Shown: positions 19,433-28,157, counted from the first letter of the stretch. The stretch is 64,000 nucleotides of DNA from Planctomycetaceae bacterium (GCA_006969385.1 CP030884.1:1550001-1614000), one strand, 5' to 3'. Made by a program: numbers and translations. The notes: generated by a model from the sequence alone, not told the origin.

Positions 19433-19912
19433 ATGGCGAAATCCTTGTTGCAAGACGAACTGCGAAAAGAACGGCCCTTCGATCATCTCGAGCAGGAGGT
19501 GGCCTTGAATCTGCACCGTACGAGCGATGCGATCGAACTGCGCTTTGCCCGCATGTTCAAGTCGTTCGGGTTAACCGGGCAGCAATACAACGTGCTGCGG
19601 ATCTTGCGTGGTGTTGGCGGCGATGGGTTGCCCTCGCAGGCGATCGGCGAGCGCATGATCACGTTCGACCCGGATGTGACGCGACTGGTGGACCGCCTGT
19701 TGAAGTCGGACCTCGTCGAACGCGAGCGCAGCAAGACCGACCGTCGGGTAGTGCAGGTCAAGATCACGCCCAAGGGGCTCGGCCTGTTAAAGCAGATCGA
19801 TCGACCGTTAAGCGATTTGCATCGGGCTGTGATGACGGGGTTGGACGCAAGCGAACTGCAGCAACTCAATGGTCTGCTCGAAAAAGTGCGGTGCAGTTTG
19901 CCAACAGAGTAA
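19433..19912 (+). CDS. MarR-family transcriptional regulator
   Basis: A dimeric winged-helix repressor of 159 residues. Seen: helical N-terminus, the recognition region (GLPSQAIGERMITFDPDVTRLVDRLLKSDLVERERSKTDRR) and the wing RRVVQVKITPKG typical of MarR proteins. A single Cys lies near the C-terminus; there is no N-terminal redox Cys as in OhrR, so the signal is unknown. ATG 19433 is chosen because GGAGG lies eight bases upstream; a GTG three bases earlier is possible. doxX and pirin genes follow on the same strand, and a palindromic operator lies between marR and doxX. Confidence 0.93.
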   Translation: MAKSLLQDELRKERPFDHLEQEVALNLHRTSDAIELRFARMFKSFGLTGQQYNVLRILRGVGGDGLPSQAIGERMITFDPDVTRLVDRLLKSDLVERERSKTDRRVVQVKITPKGLGLLKQIDRPLSDLHRAVMTGLDASELQQLNGLLEKVRCSLPTE

Positions 19913-19931
19913 CGTCTTTTTTTGAGAAATT

Positions 19932-19951
19932 ACTTGTTTGAACAAACAAGT
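19932..19951. promoter_or_regulatory. MarR-type operator palindrome
   Basis: ACTTGTTTG-AA-CAAACAAGT: perfect 9-bp arms around a 2-bp centre, directly after marR and 19 bases before the doxX ATG. Length and position fit a MarR dimer site repressing doxX-pirin. That this MarR binds it is inference. Confidence 0.75.
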
Positions 19952-19970
19952 TGGAAACAGGAGTTTGAAC

Positions 19971-20411
19971 ATGGTTAACGAAATGAAAACAACATCGTCT
20001 TTGGAAAACATCGGGGCATTGGTCGGACGCTTTTTGTTGGTGTTTATCTTTTTAGCCAGCAGTGGCAACAAGATCGCCAACTTCGGCCAGGTGCAGGGCT
20101 ACATGGCTAGCCACGGAATGCCGGCGACGGGCATCTTGCTAGCAGGAGCCATCGTGTTTCTGGTGGTTGGGGGTTTGAGTGTGTTACTGGGGTTCAAGGC
20201 GCGCATCGGGGCGGTGTTGCTCATCGCGTTCATCGTCCCGGCGAGCCTGATTTTCCATAACTTCTGGGCCTACGAAGGACAGGAACAACAAGGCCAGATG
20301 ATTCACTTCATGAAGAACCTCGCCATCCTCGGCGCGCTGATATCGATCGCCGCCACCGACGTGCGCGGTTGGCGCTTGGATCAGAAGCTGAAGCGTTCCC
20401 AACTAGCTTAA
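19971..20411 (+). CDS. DoxX-family membrane protein
   Basis: A 146-residue inner-membrane protein with four predicted helices (about 17-34, 60-80, 85-106, 122-140). GRFLLVFIFLASSGNKI at the first helix and HGMPATGILLAGAIVF match the DoxX/DoxD-like family, members of which take part in quinone-linked redox or membrane redox stress. ATG 19971 has AGGAG seven bases upstream; an earlier in-frame start at 19938 would cross the operator and is rejected. The pirin gene follows after 51 bases with its own ribosome site. DoxX-pirin pairing under a MarR-type regulator suggests an electrophile or quinone response. Confidence 0.9.
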   Translation: MVNEMKTTSSLENIGALVGRFLLVFIFLASSGNKIANFGQVQGYMASHGMPATGILLAGAIVFLVVGGLSVLLGFKARIGAVLLIAFIVPASLIFHNFWAYEGQEQQGQMIHFMKNLAILGALISIAATDVRGWRLDQKLKRSQLA

Positions 20412-20462
20412 GCCATTGTGCGAGCAGCGATGCAAGCAAAGTTGTCACAAAGGAGATTTACC

Positions 20463-21164
20463 ATGATCACCATTCGCAAAAGCAGCGAACGCGGTCACGC
20501 CGATCACGGCTGGCTCGATACGTACTACACGTTTTCATTCGCGGACTATCGCGATCGGAACCATATGGGTTTCGAATCGCTGCGCGTGATCAACGAAGAT
20601 CGCGTGGCACCCGATACGGGCTTCGGCATGCATCCGCATCAAAACATGGAGATCGTGACCGTCATGCTATCGGGCGCGCTGCGGCACGAAGACAGCCTCG
20701 GTTCGGTCTCAACGCTTCACGCGGGGGAAGTGCAGCGCATGACGGCCGGTCGCGGTGTGATGCACAGCGAATTCAACGCTTCGAATAGCGAACCCGCGCA
20801 CCTACTGCAAATCTGGATTCGACCGCGCGAACGCGACTTGGAACCGAGCTACGAGCAGCAGGCGTTCGATGCAAACGCCAACGGCGCGCCGGTCGCACAA
20901 TTGATCGCTTCGCCCGATGGTCGCGACGGCTCGCTCACGATACAACAGGATGTCAACCTCTATCGCGTGCGCTTGAACGCGGGGCAAAGTTGGAATGACG
21001 CAGCCCTGCCTAATGGCAAAGCGTGGGTGCAGGTCATCAATGGTAAGGTGACGCTGAATGACGCGGCGCTAGCGGCGGGTGATGGTGCACGCATCGAAGA
21101 TGAGTCCCACATCGAGCTAACGGCGCAGAGTGATGCAGACGTGTTGCTCTTCACGTTTGCATAG
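20463..21164 (+). CDS. Pirin-family protein (cupin)
   Basis: A bicupin of 233 residues. Seen: the metal-binding region HPHQNMEIVTVMLSGALRHEDS, with two His and a third His in the next motif (GRGVMHSEFN), as in bacterial pirins such as YhhW, some of which have quercetin 2,3-dioxygenase activity. The C-terminal cupin is degenerate, also as usual. ATG 20463 is chosen for its AAAGGAG site eight bases upstream; upstream in-frame Met codons add no conserved sequence. It is the last gene of the marR-doxX-pirin set and may act on aromatic or electrophilic compounds, which is inference. Confidence 0.94.
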   Translation: MITIRKSSERGHADHGWLDTYYTFSFADYRDRNHMGFESLRVINEDRVAPDTGFGMHPHQNMEIVTVMLSGALRHEDSLGSVSTLHAGEVQRMTAGRGVMHSEFNASNSEPAHLLQIWIRPRERDLEPSYEQQAFDANANGAPVAQLIASPDGRDGSLTIQQDVNLYRVRLNAGQSWNDAALPNGKAWVQVINGKVTLNDAALAAGDGARIEDESHIELTAQSDADVLLFTFA

Positions 21165-21200
21165 AGATAGGACTGGGCTCCGGAAGATTCCCCGCAATCG

Positions 21201-21232
21201 TGGCTTCGTCTTTCCATCGCACGACGAAGCCA
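21201..21232. terminator. Hairpin between convergent pirin and MOSC genes
   Basis: TGGCTTCGTC, 12-nt loop, GACGAAGCCA: a perfect 10-bp stem. No clear T-run follows on either strand, so terminator function is only likely from position. Confidence 0.45.
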
Positions 21233-21309
21233 TGATTACTTCTTGGGGTGCCAATCTAGCCAACCATAAGCAAACAACCACACGCAATTTTTTGCGGGCC
21301 AAAACTTCG

Positions 21310-21861
21310 CTATACCGGCGCAAGTTTTTGAAAGGGTTTCGTCGGTAATTCGACGGCAATCAAATCGTTAGGGCGTACCATTCCACCGTTTAGCACAATT
21401 GCCATCACGCCCGCCTTGCGGATGAGTTGACCTTGATCGTCTCGGTCGAGAACGGCGTTCATCAACCCCGCTTGATAATCGTCGAGCTGTTTGCACGGAT
21501 TGCGCAAGCCCGTGATTTCGATAAGGGCTTCCGCACCGAGCCTGAGTCTTGCGCCGCGCGGTAATGCGAGTAGATCGATGCTGCGCGTGGTGATGTTTTC
21601 GCCCATCGCGCCGGGCTTAACGTTGAAACCTCGTGCGCTCAATTCGTCGATCAACTCGTAATGAATGAGATGCACCTGCCGCAGATTCGGTTGCGATGGA
21701 TCGCGGGCCACGCGCGAGCGATGCTTGACGGTCGCGCCGGCGTGGGCGTCACCGTCAACGCCGATGCCCGGGATCAGCCTTATATGATCGCAAGGTTGCT
21801 TGCTAAACGCGTGCGTCGGCGCTTGATGCACGCCAACTACGTGTGGATCGTCGATGGTCAA
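21310..21861 (-). CDS. MOSC-domain protein
   Basis: A 183-residue single MOSC domain. Seen: GVDGDAHAG near the N-terminus, VHLIHYELIDELSARGF, PGAMGENITT, LRLGAEALIEITGLRNPCKQL with the conserved Cys that is thought to carry sulfur or ligand molybdenum, and a C-terminal VMAIVLNGG. Members are linked to molybdenum-cofactor sulfuration or to reduction of N-hydroxylated compounds, but the substrate here cannot be read. It starts one base after the stop of the dockerin gene, so it may be co-transcribed although the functions seem unrelated. Confidence 0.9.
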   Translation of the reverse strand: MTIDDPHVVGVHQAPTHAFSKQPCDHIRLIPGIGVDGDAHAGATVKHRSRVARDPSQPNLRQVHLIHYELIDELSARGFNVKPGAMGENITTRSIDLLALPRGARLRLGAEALIEITGLRNPCKQLDDYQAGLMNAVLDRDDQGQLIRKAGVMAIVLNGGMVRPNDLIAVELPTKPFQKLAPV

Positions 21862-21862
21862 A

Positions 21863-22705
21863 TTAGTTCAAAACCGTATTCACAAATGCGCTGATATCCT
21901 CGGGACCGACGATACCGTTACCGTTCAGATCGCCGTGATCGATATTACACGTCGGCTCCGAGGCGCGATACTGATCTTCATCCAGCAGTGCCGTCACAAA
22001 GCCGGCAACGTCGCTACCATCGACCTGTTGATCGCAATTCATATCGGCGGCGATAAACGGTGGCAGCTTGCGCAGTTGAAATCCATTTAATGCAGCACCG
22101 ATCGTCGTGTTTCCGCCGCTGGGTATGCCGACATGCAGGCCGATATAACTCAAGCTACCGCTGGCCGTGACCGTCAATTGATGGCGGCTAAACGTGATGC
22201 CCTCGACATGCCCGCCCGGCCATTCGCCTCCGACCAATGGTTGATAAGAATTAAAATCGAAGCGCACCTTGCCGTCGGTCGAAGGTGAGTTCGGCATCCA
22301 TGCATAGGTGATCACCTCATACTCGCCCGGCTCCAGCCCGTTGATATACACGCAGGTTTCCAATGAAAGCGAATGGGTCGCCAGAAAGTCGTCCATCAAT
22401 CCCGCATCATTACCAATCGTGGCAGGATCATCGGAGCTGTTGAGATCCATGCCGCCGAATTGATGCACGACGACATTGGTGGCGTTACCGTTGATATCGC
22501 GTAATGGTTCGGCTTGCGGATGCGGGGTGATCATAAACGGCGTGACGTGCTGTAGGCGAACGGCGTTCCAGTACCCCGGCAAGCCCGCTGCGGCGTAGTT
22601 GTCGCTCGGCTTATCGGCAACGCCGACGTCAACGTTAAACGACTGCGCATGCAGCGACGTGGCGGAAAGCGCAAAAACAGTGGCGAGCAATAAATTTGAT
22701 TTCAT
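21863..22705 (-). CDS. Exported protein with a C-terminal dockerin-like domain
   Basis: A 280-residue protein with a signal peptide (cut after LHA, about residue 20). The body (about 25-215) is a beta-sandwich-like domain (VYINGLEPGEYEVITYAW, LSYIGLHVGI). The last 60 residues hold two EF-hand-like loops, DMNCDQQVDGSD and DLNGNGIVGPED, each followed by a helix (VAGFVTALLD, ISAFVNTVLN): a type I dockerin pattern. In this phylum such domains are common on exported proteins and may serve attachment; no cohesin is in the window. GGAG-like site (caaggagttgg) precedes the start. Confidence 0.85.
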   Translation of the reverse strand: MKSNLLLATVFALSATSLHAQSFNVDVGVADKPSDNYAAAGLPGYWNAVRLQHVTPFMITPHPQAEPLRDINGNATNVVVHQFGGMDLNSSDDPATIGNDAGLMDDFLATHSLSLETCVYINGLEPGEYEVITYAWMPNSPSTDGKVRFDFNSYQPLVGGEWPGGHVEGITFSRHQLTVTASGSLSYIGLHVGIPSGGNTTIGAALNGFQLRKLPPFIAADMNCDQQVDGSDVAGFVTALLDEDQYRASEPTCNIDHGDLNGNGIVGPEDISAFVNTVLN

Positions 22706-22919
22706 CGGCCAACTCCTTGAATGCTATACAGTGTAGAGACTCATCCGCGATGATTAAAGAAAAATCGCCGGACCATTGGTGGCGACTGAATAATACTATG
22801 AGGTGGATTGGCGACTTGAAAATGCGCACCGGGATGTGGTAGTTGCTAAGTCGGTGTGAGGGCAAGACTTAGCCCGTTACCGCATCATAAGCGATGCCTG
22901 TGACAGTTGTGTCGTGGCA

Positions 22920-23483
22920 TTACCGCGATTGATACTCACTCGCCAACAAGCCCAGCATCACCGAATCATTAACTTCGCCATTCACAAGCCAGCGCTGTCG
23001 CAACAGCCCTTCGCGCACAAACCCGGCGCTCTCCAGCAACTTTAAACAGCTTTCATTGCGCGGATCGACATCGGCTTCGATGCGATGCAAGTTCATGGTA
23101 TCGAACGCGAAGCCCAGCAACGCGCCGATCGCTTCCGACATCAGGCCCTTGCCCCACAGATCGCGACGGAGGATAAAACCGATCTCCGCACGACGGTTGC
23201 GGCGATCAATCTGAAAGAGCGTGCATGTGCCGATGACGTGATTACCGTCGTTTAACGCAATGCCCCATTGATAAAACGCATTGTCGGCCGCGCCGCGCAT
23301 GACGCGCTCGATCAATTCAACGGCGTCGCTTCGATCGGACCAAGGCGGCGAACTCCAATAGCGCATCACTTCGGCATCGCTAAACACGGCGAACAGATCG
23401 TCGGCATCATTCGACGTCAACGGTCGCAATGCAACGCGCTCGGCGGCGACGGTCGGCATGGTCTCAAAGATGGGAACGTTCAT
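22920..23483 (-). CDS. GNAT N-acetyltransferase (RimJ/RimL type)
   Basis: A 187-residue acetyl-CoA-dependent transferase. Seen: VALRPLTSNDADDLFAVFSD at the start, VIGTCTLFQI strand, the acetyl-CoA loop RRDLWGKGLMSEAIGALLGFAF, and RIEADVDPRNESCLKLLESAGF, a typical RimJ/RimL pattern. Substrate could be a ribosomal protein N-terminus, an amino-sugar or a small amine; not determinable. Its start overlaps the end of the AlkD-like gene by four bases (ATGA), so the two are translated from one message. Confidence 0.93.
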   Translation of the reverse strand: MNVPIFETMPTVAAERVALRPLTSNDADDLFAVFSDAEVMRYWSSPPWSDRSDAVELIERVMRGAADNAFYQWGIALNDGNHVIGTCTLFQIDRRNRRAEIGFILRRDLWGKGLMSEAIGALLGFAFDTMNLHRIEADVDPRNESCLKLLESAGFVREGLLRQRWLVNGEVNDSVMLGLLASEYQSR

Positions 23484-24145
23484 TTTTGTCGCTTAACCAT
23501 TTCGGCGACCCAGATCGGTACGAATGGCGAGGTGCAGCCCTTCGACACGGGATAGTCGCGATACACGCCCAGCTTTTCGCCGATCTTGATCGCGCGTTTG
23601 CGATGTTTGGCGTGATGGATGCCAATTTCGGCCAAGCAGGTGTTCATCGTCCACTGTGTTTCCGGCGCGGCGTCGCCCATTTCGGCTTCGATGCGATCGA
23701 GTAGCGCCTTCATATCTAACCCGTTAGGTTTCTTGACCACACGGCTGGCCGTCGCGCTCCAACCGAAGCGCGCGGCCATCGGGGCGTCATCGGTCATCCA
23801 TTGTTGCCGCAGGGTTTCGACATCGGCATGCGTTTTGACGACATACGAATAAAGCCAGTCGGCCACGTATGCGAATTTGACGGACCGTACGAGTTGGTCG
23901 AGTTCCGCAGCCGAGAGCTTCTTCGGCTCCATGATTAAAATCGCAAGTTGCCGCGCGTCGATATTGCCCGTCTTCCAAAGCTCAAGCGCAAGCTTGTGAT
24001 CGGTCTTGATCTCCTTGGCCAGCTTGCGGATATCGCCCATCTTGACGCCGAATTGATTCTCGTGGGCGCCGGCCTTGGTGTTGTGCTTGCGGCGTGCTTC
24101 ATTGCCGAGGGATTCGAGTTTGGTTAGGACTTCTTTCTTGGTCAT
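23480..24145 (-). CDS. DNA alkylation repair protein (AlkD-like)
   Basis: A 221-residue all-helical HEAT-like repeat protein. Seen: FGVKMGDIRKLAKEIK near the N-terminus, ALELWKTGNIDARQLAILI, and VADWLYSYVV, patterns of the AlkD/AlkC family of DNA glycosylases that remove positively charged alkylated purines. The C-terminus (GCTSPFVPIWVAEMVKRQK) is typical of a subgroup often annotated only as alkylation repair proteins. The start ATG at 24145 has no strong ribosome site. It is the first gene of a two-gene unit with a GNAT transferase. Confidence 0.9.
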   Translation of the reverse strand: MTKKEVLTKLESLGNEARRKHNTKAGAHENQFGVKMGDIRKLAKEIKTDHKLALELWKTGNIDARQLAILIMEPKKLSAAELDQLVRSVKFAYVADWLYSYVVKTHADVETLRQQWMTDDAPMAARFGWSATASRVVKKPNGLDMKALLDRIEAEMGDAAPETQWTMNTCLAEIGIHHAKHRKRAIKIGEKLGVYRDYPVSKGCTSPFVPIWVAEMVKRQK

Positions 24146-24495
24146 GGCTAATCCTCACGGGATGTATGCTTGCAGGCTGTTTGCGATGGCGCATTTTATG
24201 CGACTTTTTCTCTTGCCAATAAACAGTCCGCTGCGAGGTCTTACCTTCGTCGAATTTTTAATCGATCCTAATAAATTGCGTGACGTCTAGCCCCTTTTTT
24301 CTTCGGGGAATGGCGAACAAGGCGAAAGCACTTAAGAGTTATCGAGACCGTATCAAATGACTGCAGAATTTACCCCATTCGGGCCGACTACACGCGAAAT
24401 CCCATCCGTCGAGCAAATTGCCTGCGAATATAGGTGTGTCGATGCCGATGGGTTAAAATCGCTCGAAGCTTTCCTCGCATCGGAGGCCAACGTTG
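24146..24495. other. 350-bp divergent gap
   Basis: Holds the promoters of the divergent AlkD-like and lipoprotein-like genes. An open frame from 24357 runs into the next gene in another frame and has no support. No repeat or RNA seen. Confidence 0.5.
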
Positions 24496-25146
24496 ATGAT
24501 GTCGAAACGAAAACCAATCGCTGCCATATTGGGTATTCTCATTTTTTGCACGGGCATGATGGGCGAGCAATGCCAGCAAGACCCGATGGCGGGTGGATTG
24601 GCGGGATTGTGGTCGCTCGAACGCGGAGTCGTGACGATTCGCGCTACGTTTACCGTCGACAACGGCGGTACCGTCGAAACGAATTCCAGCGATGGCGAAT
24701 TGGTGCCGCTGAATGCCGCCGATTTCCCACCGGCCCTAAGTGAGTTGGTCGCGCAATGGAATGATGGTTTGGCTGAGCTAAACGCATCATTGGATGAAGC
24801 ATTGCCGGATGTGGTCGGCGTCGAGTTTCCGCAGTTCGGCAACATGCGCATTTTTGATCCGAACGATACGACGATGCAGGGCACCGGCATCTTCAATAAC
24901 GAGACGCTCGAGTATCTGTTTGTCGGCGATCTTTCCGGCGCGGGTATGGGCGACGATGTGGGGGCGGGCGGCGTCTTACAGGCGTCGGCAGTTACCGGTC
25001 AGTTCGATCGAGCGGCATTAACCACCAGCGGGGAAATTACGCGCGGCGTGCTCGTCACGTTGATCAATGCCACGGGCGGCGTTGCATTTACCGTTGAAAT
25101 CAAGGTCGCGTACACCGGCCAGCGTACGGGCGATTCGCCAGAGTAA
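24496..25146 (+). CDS. Exported hypothetical protein
   Basis: A 216-residue protein with a basic start and hydrophobic segment (PIAAILGILIFCTGMMG) followed by EQCQQDP. The Cys after the segment is not in a canonical lipobox, so either a plain signal peptide or an atypical lipoprotein signal applies. The rest is acidic and beta-rich: TIRATFTVDNGG, TLEYLFVGDLSG, GVAFTVEIKVAYTG. I recognise no family. Start 24496 is chosen for GGAGG about ten bases upstream. Similar short exported proteins of unknown role are common in this window. Confidence 0.7.
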   Translation: MMSKRKPIAAILGILIFCTGMMGEQCQQDPMAGGLAGLWSLERGVVTIRATFTVDNGGTVETNSSDGELVPLNAADFPPALSELVAQWNDGLAELNASLDEALPDVVGVEFPQFGNMRIFDPNDTTMQGTGIFNNETLEYLFVGDLSGAGMGDDVGAGGVLQASAVTGQFDRAALTTSGEITRGVLVTLINATGGVAFTVEIKVAYTGQRTGDSPE

Positions 25147-25260
25147 ATCGATCGGCTCAAATGCCGGAATCGGTCCTGCCCGGAAGCCAAAATGAAACTA
25201 GAATATCCCGGCGGTGTCGGAACAGTCGGCGTCGCCGACTTTCATTAGAGGAGGACGAAC

Positions 25261-25578
25261 ATGCAGATACAAGTCAACACGAGTAGTCACATCGAAGGCC
25301 GCGAAGGGCTTATTCGCAAGATCGAAGAAACGGTAACCAGTTCGATGAAGCGCTTCGTCGATAAGCTGACGCGCGTCGAGATTCATATCACCGACGAAGA
25401 TAGCGATAAGAAAAGCAAAGGCGAAGACATCCGCTGCAAGCTCGAAGCCCGACCGCGCGGCCTCGACCCGATCACCGTTAGCAACCAAGCCGCGACCGTC
25501 GATCAGGCGTATAAGGGCGCGATCGAAAAAGCCGAGCGCGCGCTGGATCGTGCTTTTGGGAAGTTGAAGGATCGGTAA
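25261..25578 (+). CDS. hpf: Ribosome hibernation-promoting factor (HPF/RaiA family)
   Basis: A 105-residue protein that binds the small ribosomal subunit and inactivates ribosomes in slow growth. Seen: the beta-alpha-beta-beta-beta-alpha layout of the family, with RVEIHITDEDSDK and a helical end AYKGAIEKAERALDRAFGKL. It is the short form, without the C-terminal dimerisation domain of long HPF. The start is well fixed by GAGGAGG upstream. Family members of this type also include stand-alone sigma-54 modulation-like proteins, so the precise role (HPF or RaiA-like) is open. Confidence 0.88.
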   Translation: MQIQVNTSSHIEGREGLIRKIEETVTSSMKRFVDKLTRVEIHITDEDSDKKSKGEDIRCKLEARPRGLDPITVSNQAATVDQAYKGAIEKAERALDRAFGKLKDR

Positions 25579-25631
25579 GGATCGTTGGAAAGGGATTTCG
25601 GTAAGTGGCTATCGATGTCGGCAATTCGTGG

Positions 25632-25648
25632 GGTCCGCATCGCGGACC
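25632..25648. repeat. Dispersed hairpin repeat (family B, single)
   Basis: GGTCCGC-ATC-GCGGACC, a 7-bp perfect stem. The same 17 bases occur at 30968-30984. Confidence 0.75.
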
Positions 25649-25849
25649 TTTCCTATGGTCATGGCCGCCGACGCGCTGCGCCGTGTCTTGGGTGGTGGCG
25701 GCGCGTTGTTCGCGATGCTTGCGGGCTTGGTAACGATGTCGTTTCGTCAGCGCCGTCGCCACCAATCCGTAGGATAATAACCTGTTTGGGCCTGCTCGTG
25801 GTTTCGCCATGTCCGAAAGAAAGCTGCACCGTTAGCCGATGTTTTCCCT

Positions 25850-26335
25850 ATGTCGGTTCGGTCTCGATCAGAACACACCATAATATCGGAACGATGTGGC
25901 TTCACGCTCGTGGAACTGCTCATCGTTGTGGTTATTTTGGGAATACTAGCGGCTGTGGTGATTCCGCAGTTTGATAACGCATCAGAATCCACCGAGATCG
26001 CGGCCCTGCAGGCCGATTTGCGGGTGATGAGAGAAGCGCTTCAGCGTTATGCACTCGAACACGACGGTAACTTCCCCGGCAGTCTCACGGCGATCGCGCG
26101 CTTTACAAATAAAACTGGCACCATGGCCGGTAATAAGACGGCTGTCTATAAATATGGGAAGTACATTCCCGATATCCCGCGCTGCCCGATCGGTCCAAGA
26201 AAGGGAGCGACGGGTTGGGCGGCTATCGGCAATAATCCGCCGACCGTGGCCAGTGGTTCATCCACAGTCGGCTGGCTTTACCATTCCGCCAGTGGCAACG
26301 TGTGGGTCAACGACGCCAATCATTTCGATAAGTGA
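25850..26335 (+). CDS. Type II secretion pseudopilin / type IV pilin-like protein
   Basis: A 161-residue protein with a prepilin leader of about 17 residues ending in Cys-Gly, then FTLVELLIVVVILGILAAVVIPQF, the classical class III signal with Glu at +5 (F at +1 methylated in the family). After it a helix (EIAALQADLRVMREALQRYALEHDG) and a C-terminal domain with YKYGKYIPDIPRCP, common to planctomycete major pseudopilins (GspG-like). The protein needs a prepilin peptidase, which is not in the window. No other pilus or T2SS gene is adjacent, so it may be an orphan exported through a machine encoded elsewhere. Confidence 0.92.
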   Translation: MSVRSRSEHTIISERCGFTLVELLIVVVILGILAAVVIPQFDNASESTEIAALQADLRVMREALQRYALEHDGNFPGSLTAIARFTNKTGTMAGNKTAVYKYGKYIPDIPRCPIGPRKGATGWAAIGNNPPTVASGSSTVGWLYHSASGNVWVNDANHFDK

Positions 26336-26479
26336 TGGTTGGGTTGTGCTTATGAACTCCGCGTTGGCGTCTCATCAGGTCCGCTGCGAGGAGCATTTTC
26401 GCAATGATCATCTCGATCAATTCCGACAGTGCCAACTGTCACATTGACCGATCACGTCAGGCCGACTATCAAACGCGTC

Positions 26480-27028
26480 ATGCCCACCTACATCGCATTG
26501 CTGCGCGGCATCAACGTCGGCGGTCGCAACAAAATCCCGATGGCTGATCTGCGGTCGCTGTTTGCATCTGCGGGGTTCGCCGATGCACGCACGCTGCTGC
26601 AAAGCGGCAATGTGGTGTTCGAAGGCCCGCGCCAATCCGTCGCAGCGCTCGAACAATTGCTCGAAGCGGAAACGCAAGCGCGCTTTGGGCTATCGATCGA
26701 CTATGTCGTGCGCACGGCGACCGAGTGGAAGCGGATCATCGCGGATAATCCATTTACAACCGAAGCCGAACGCGACCCGAGCCATACGCTGGTGATGCTA
26801 CTCAAGTCGACCGCCACGACCGCCGCCGTGCGAACGTTAAACGACGAGATCGAAGGTCGCGAGATCGTCCGGTCCGCGGGCAAACAGCTTTACATGATCT
26901 ACCCGGACGGCATCGGTCGCTCGAAACTCACCAACGCTGTGATCGAAAAGAAGCTCAACGTGCGCGGCACCGCGCGCAATTGGAATACGGTGGTGAAGCT
27001 GGATGCCTTGGCAAACGCGCGAGCATGA
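26480..27028 (+). CDS. DUF1697 family protein
   Basis: A 182-residue cytoplasmic protein. Seen: the family start YIALLRGINVGGRNKIPMADLRSLF, the LLQSGNVVFEG motif, and NPFTTEAERDPSHTLVMLL near the middle; all are hallmarks of DUF1697, whose function is unknown. ATG 26480 is chosen because conservation starts there; the frame is open 51 bases further upstream. It ends just before an inverted-repeat element at 27032-27148. Confidence 0.9.
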   Translation: MPTYIALLRGINVGGRNKIPMADLRSLFASAGFADARTLLQSGNVVFEGPRQSVAALEQLLEAETQARFGLSIDYVVRTATEWKRIIADNPFTTEAERDPSHTLVMLLKSTATTAAVRTLNDEIEGREIVRSAGKQLYMIYPDGIGRSKLTNAVIEKKLNVRGTARNWNTVVKLDALANARA

Positions 27029-27031
27029 AGC

Positions 27032-27148
27032 GTGCCATGCTCCCCCTTCAAGGGGGGCATGCGGGGCGCGCGTGGTATTGAAAGTGGGATGAAATGGGTG
27101 CGTCACCGCGCTAGCCGTCATGCTTGCCTTGAAGGGCAAGCATGCCAC
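27032..27148. repeat. REPIN-like element (family E) of two inverted hairpins
   Basis: Left hairpin at about 27032-27062 (CATGCTCCCCC / GGGGGGCATG) and right hairpin 27119-27144 (CATGCTTGCC-TTGAAG-GGCAAGCATG) are inverted copies of one another (GTGCCATGC left, GCATGCCAC right) about 60 bp apart. Its body recurs at 28158-28238. Confidence 0.75.
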
Positions 27149-27284
27149 CCGCCCGCAGTCCGCAGTGTAGCCCCTAAATTGCTTTGTTTGAGTGGCGTTA
27201 TTTGGTACGATTGCGACCCTGATTAACCTATTGTTGTTTCATCAGATGTCATTTTTTGTTCTGATTTTCTAAGGAGAGACTCAG

Positions 27285-28010
27285 ATGATCAGGGTAAGTA
27301 TTATCGTTTTGTTAATGACGACAAAGGCCATTTTTGCCGTACCAATTTCGTCGATCATTAATGGTGGTTTTGAAGCACCTCTGAGTGGTTCATGGAATAC
27401 GCTGGGATCATTGGACACACGTCAGTTCCTTTTGGGGCAGACGGCGACCGAAGGGCAAGAGTTCGCCTATGCGGCAACGGCAACAAGCGGAATGCCCAGT
27501 CCGGCGACAGTCGAGCAGACGCTAAATCTCCCTAGCGGGACTTTCGATGCGGTCGTACCGGGCGATTTTGTCTTGAGCTTGTCGGTCGGCTGGCAGCAAG
27601 TTCAGGTGACTGCCGGCGATGTCATCTCGTTTGATTGGGCTTTTGCTACCAACCCAAACCCTATTCCAACAAATTCACCAGGTCCGGATTATGGGTTTGT
27701 TTTGATTGATGATGCTGTTGCGCCATTGGCGTGGCAGGATGATGTGAGTCTGCCGACTTCGAACGACAATTTCAAGACGACGGGCTGGCACAGCTTTCAG
27801 CAAACAATCGCAACGACGGGCGTGATCAATATCGGATTCGGCGCGACCGACGTAACTACCGGGTCGTATCCGTCTTACCTCATGGTCGATAACTTTGTGC
27901 TCGTTCCGGAACCGACGTCTATGTTGCTAATGTCCTTAGGTATATCAATCTTGCTTACACGGCGCGGGCGGGTGGCCCGCGTTGGACTCCGACGTGGGGG
28001 ACGCGATTAA
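27285..28010 (+). CDS. PEP-CTERM exported protein
   Basis: A 241-residue surface protein. It has a signal peptide (ISIIVLLMTTKAIFA), then a beta-sandwich region starting NGGFEAPLSGSWNTLGS, which resembles carbohydrate-binding-like modules of PEP-CTERM proteins (a jelly-roll type start). The C-terminus has PEP motif VPEPTSMLLMSLGISILLTRRGRVARV: PEP, hydrophobic helix, basic cluster. The tail runs 13 residues beyond the basic cluster (VARVGLRRGGRD) and may be repeat-derived. AAGGAGAG precedes the ATG. Sorting by an exosortase is inferred from the motif; no exosortase is in view. Confidence 0.88.
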   Translation: MIRVSIIVLLMTTKAIFAVPISSIINGGFEAPLSGSWNTLGSLDTRQFLLGQTATEGQEFAYAATATSGMPSPATVEQTLNLPSGTFDAVVPGDFVLSLSVGWQQVQVTAGDVISFDWAFATNPNPIPTNSPGPDYGFVLIDDAVAPLAWQDDVSLPTSNDNFKTTGWHSFQQTIATTGVINIGFGATDVTTGSYPSYLMVDNFVLVPEPTSMLLMSLGISILLTRRGRVARVGLRRGGRD

Positions 28011-28157
28011 GGCATGTCGGTGACAATGCAAGCTAGGCGAACGAGAAATTTGAATCGCGACCTCAAGCTGGGTTACCAATATGGGGCACCCGCCTGGTCG
28101 CACCTTATGGCTGAGTGAAATATTCGAAAAGAAATTAATCGAGGGCCGGGGTGCGAC

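Noticed and set aside
24357..24743. 128-residue open frame upstream of and overlapping the exported protein at 24496
   Set aside because: It shares the region with the better supported gene in another frame, has no ribosome site, and its later part is Arg-rich shadow sequence.
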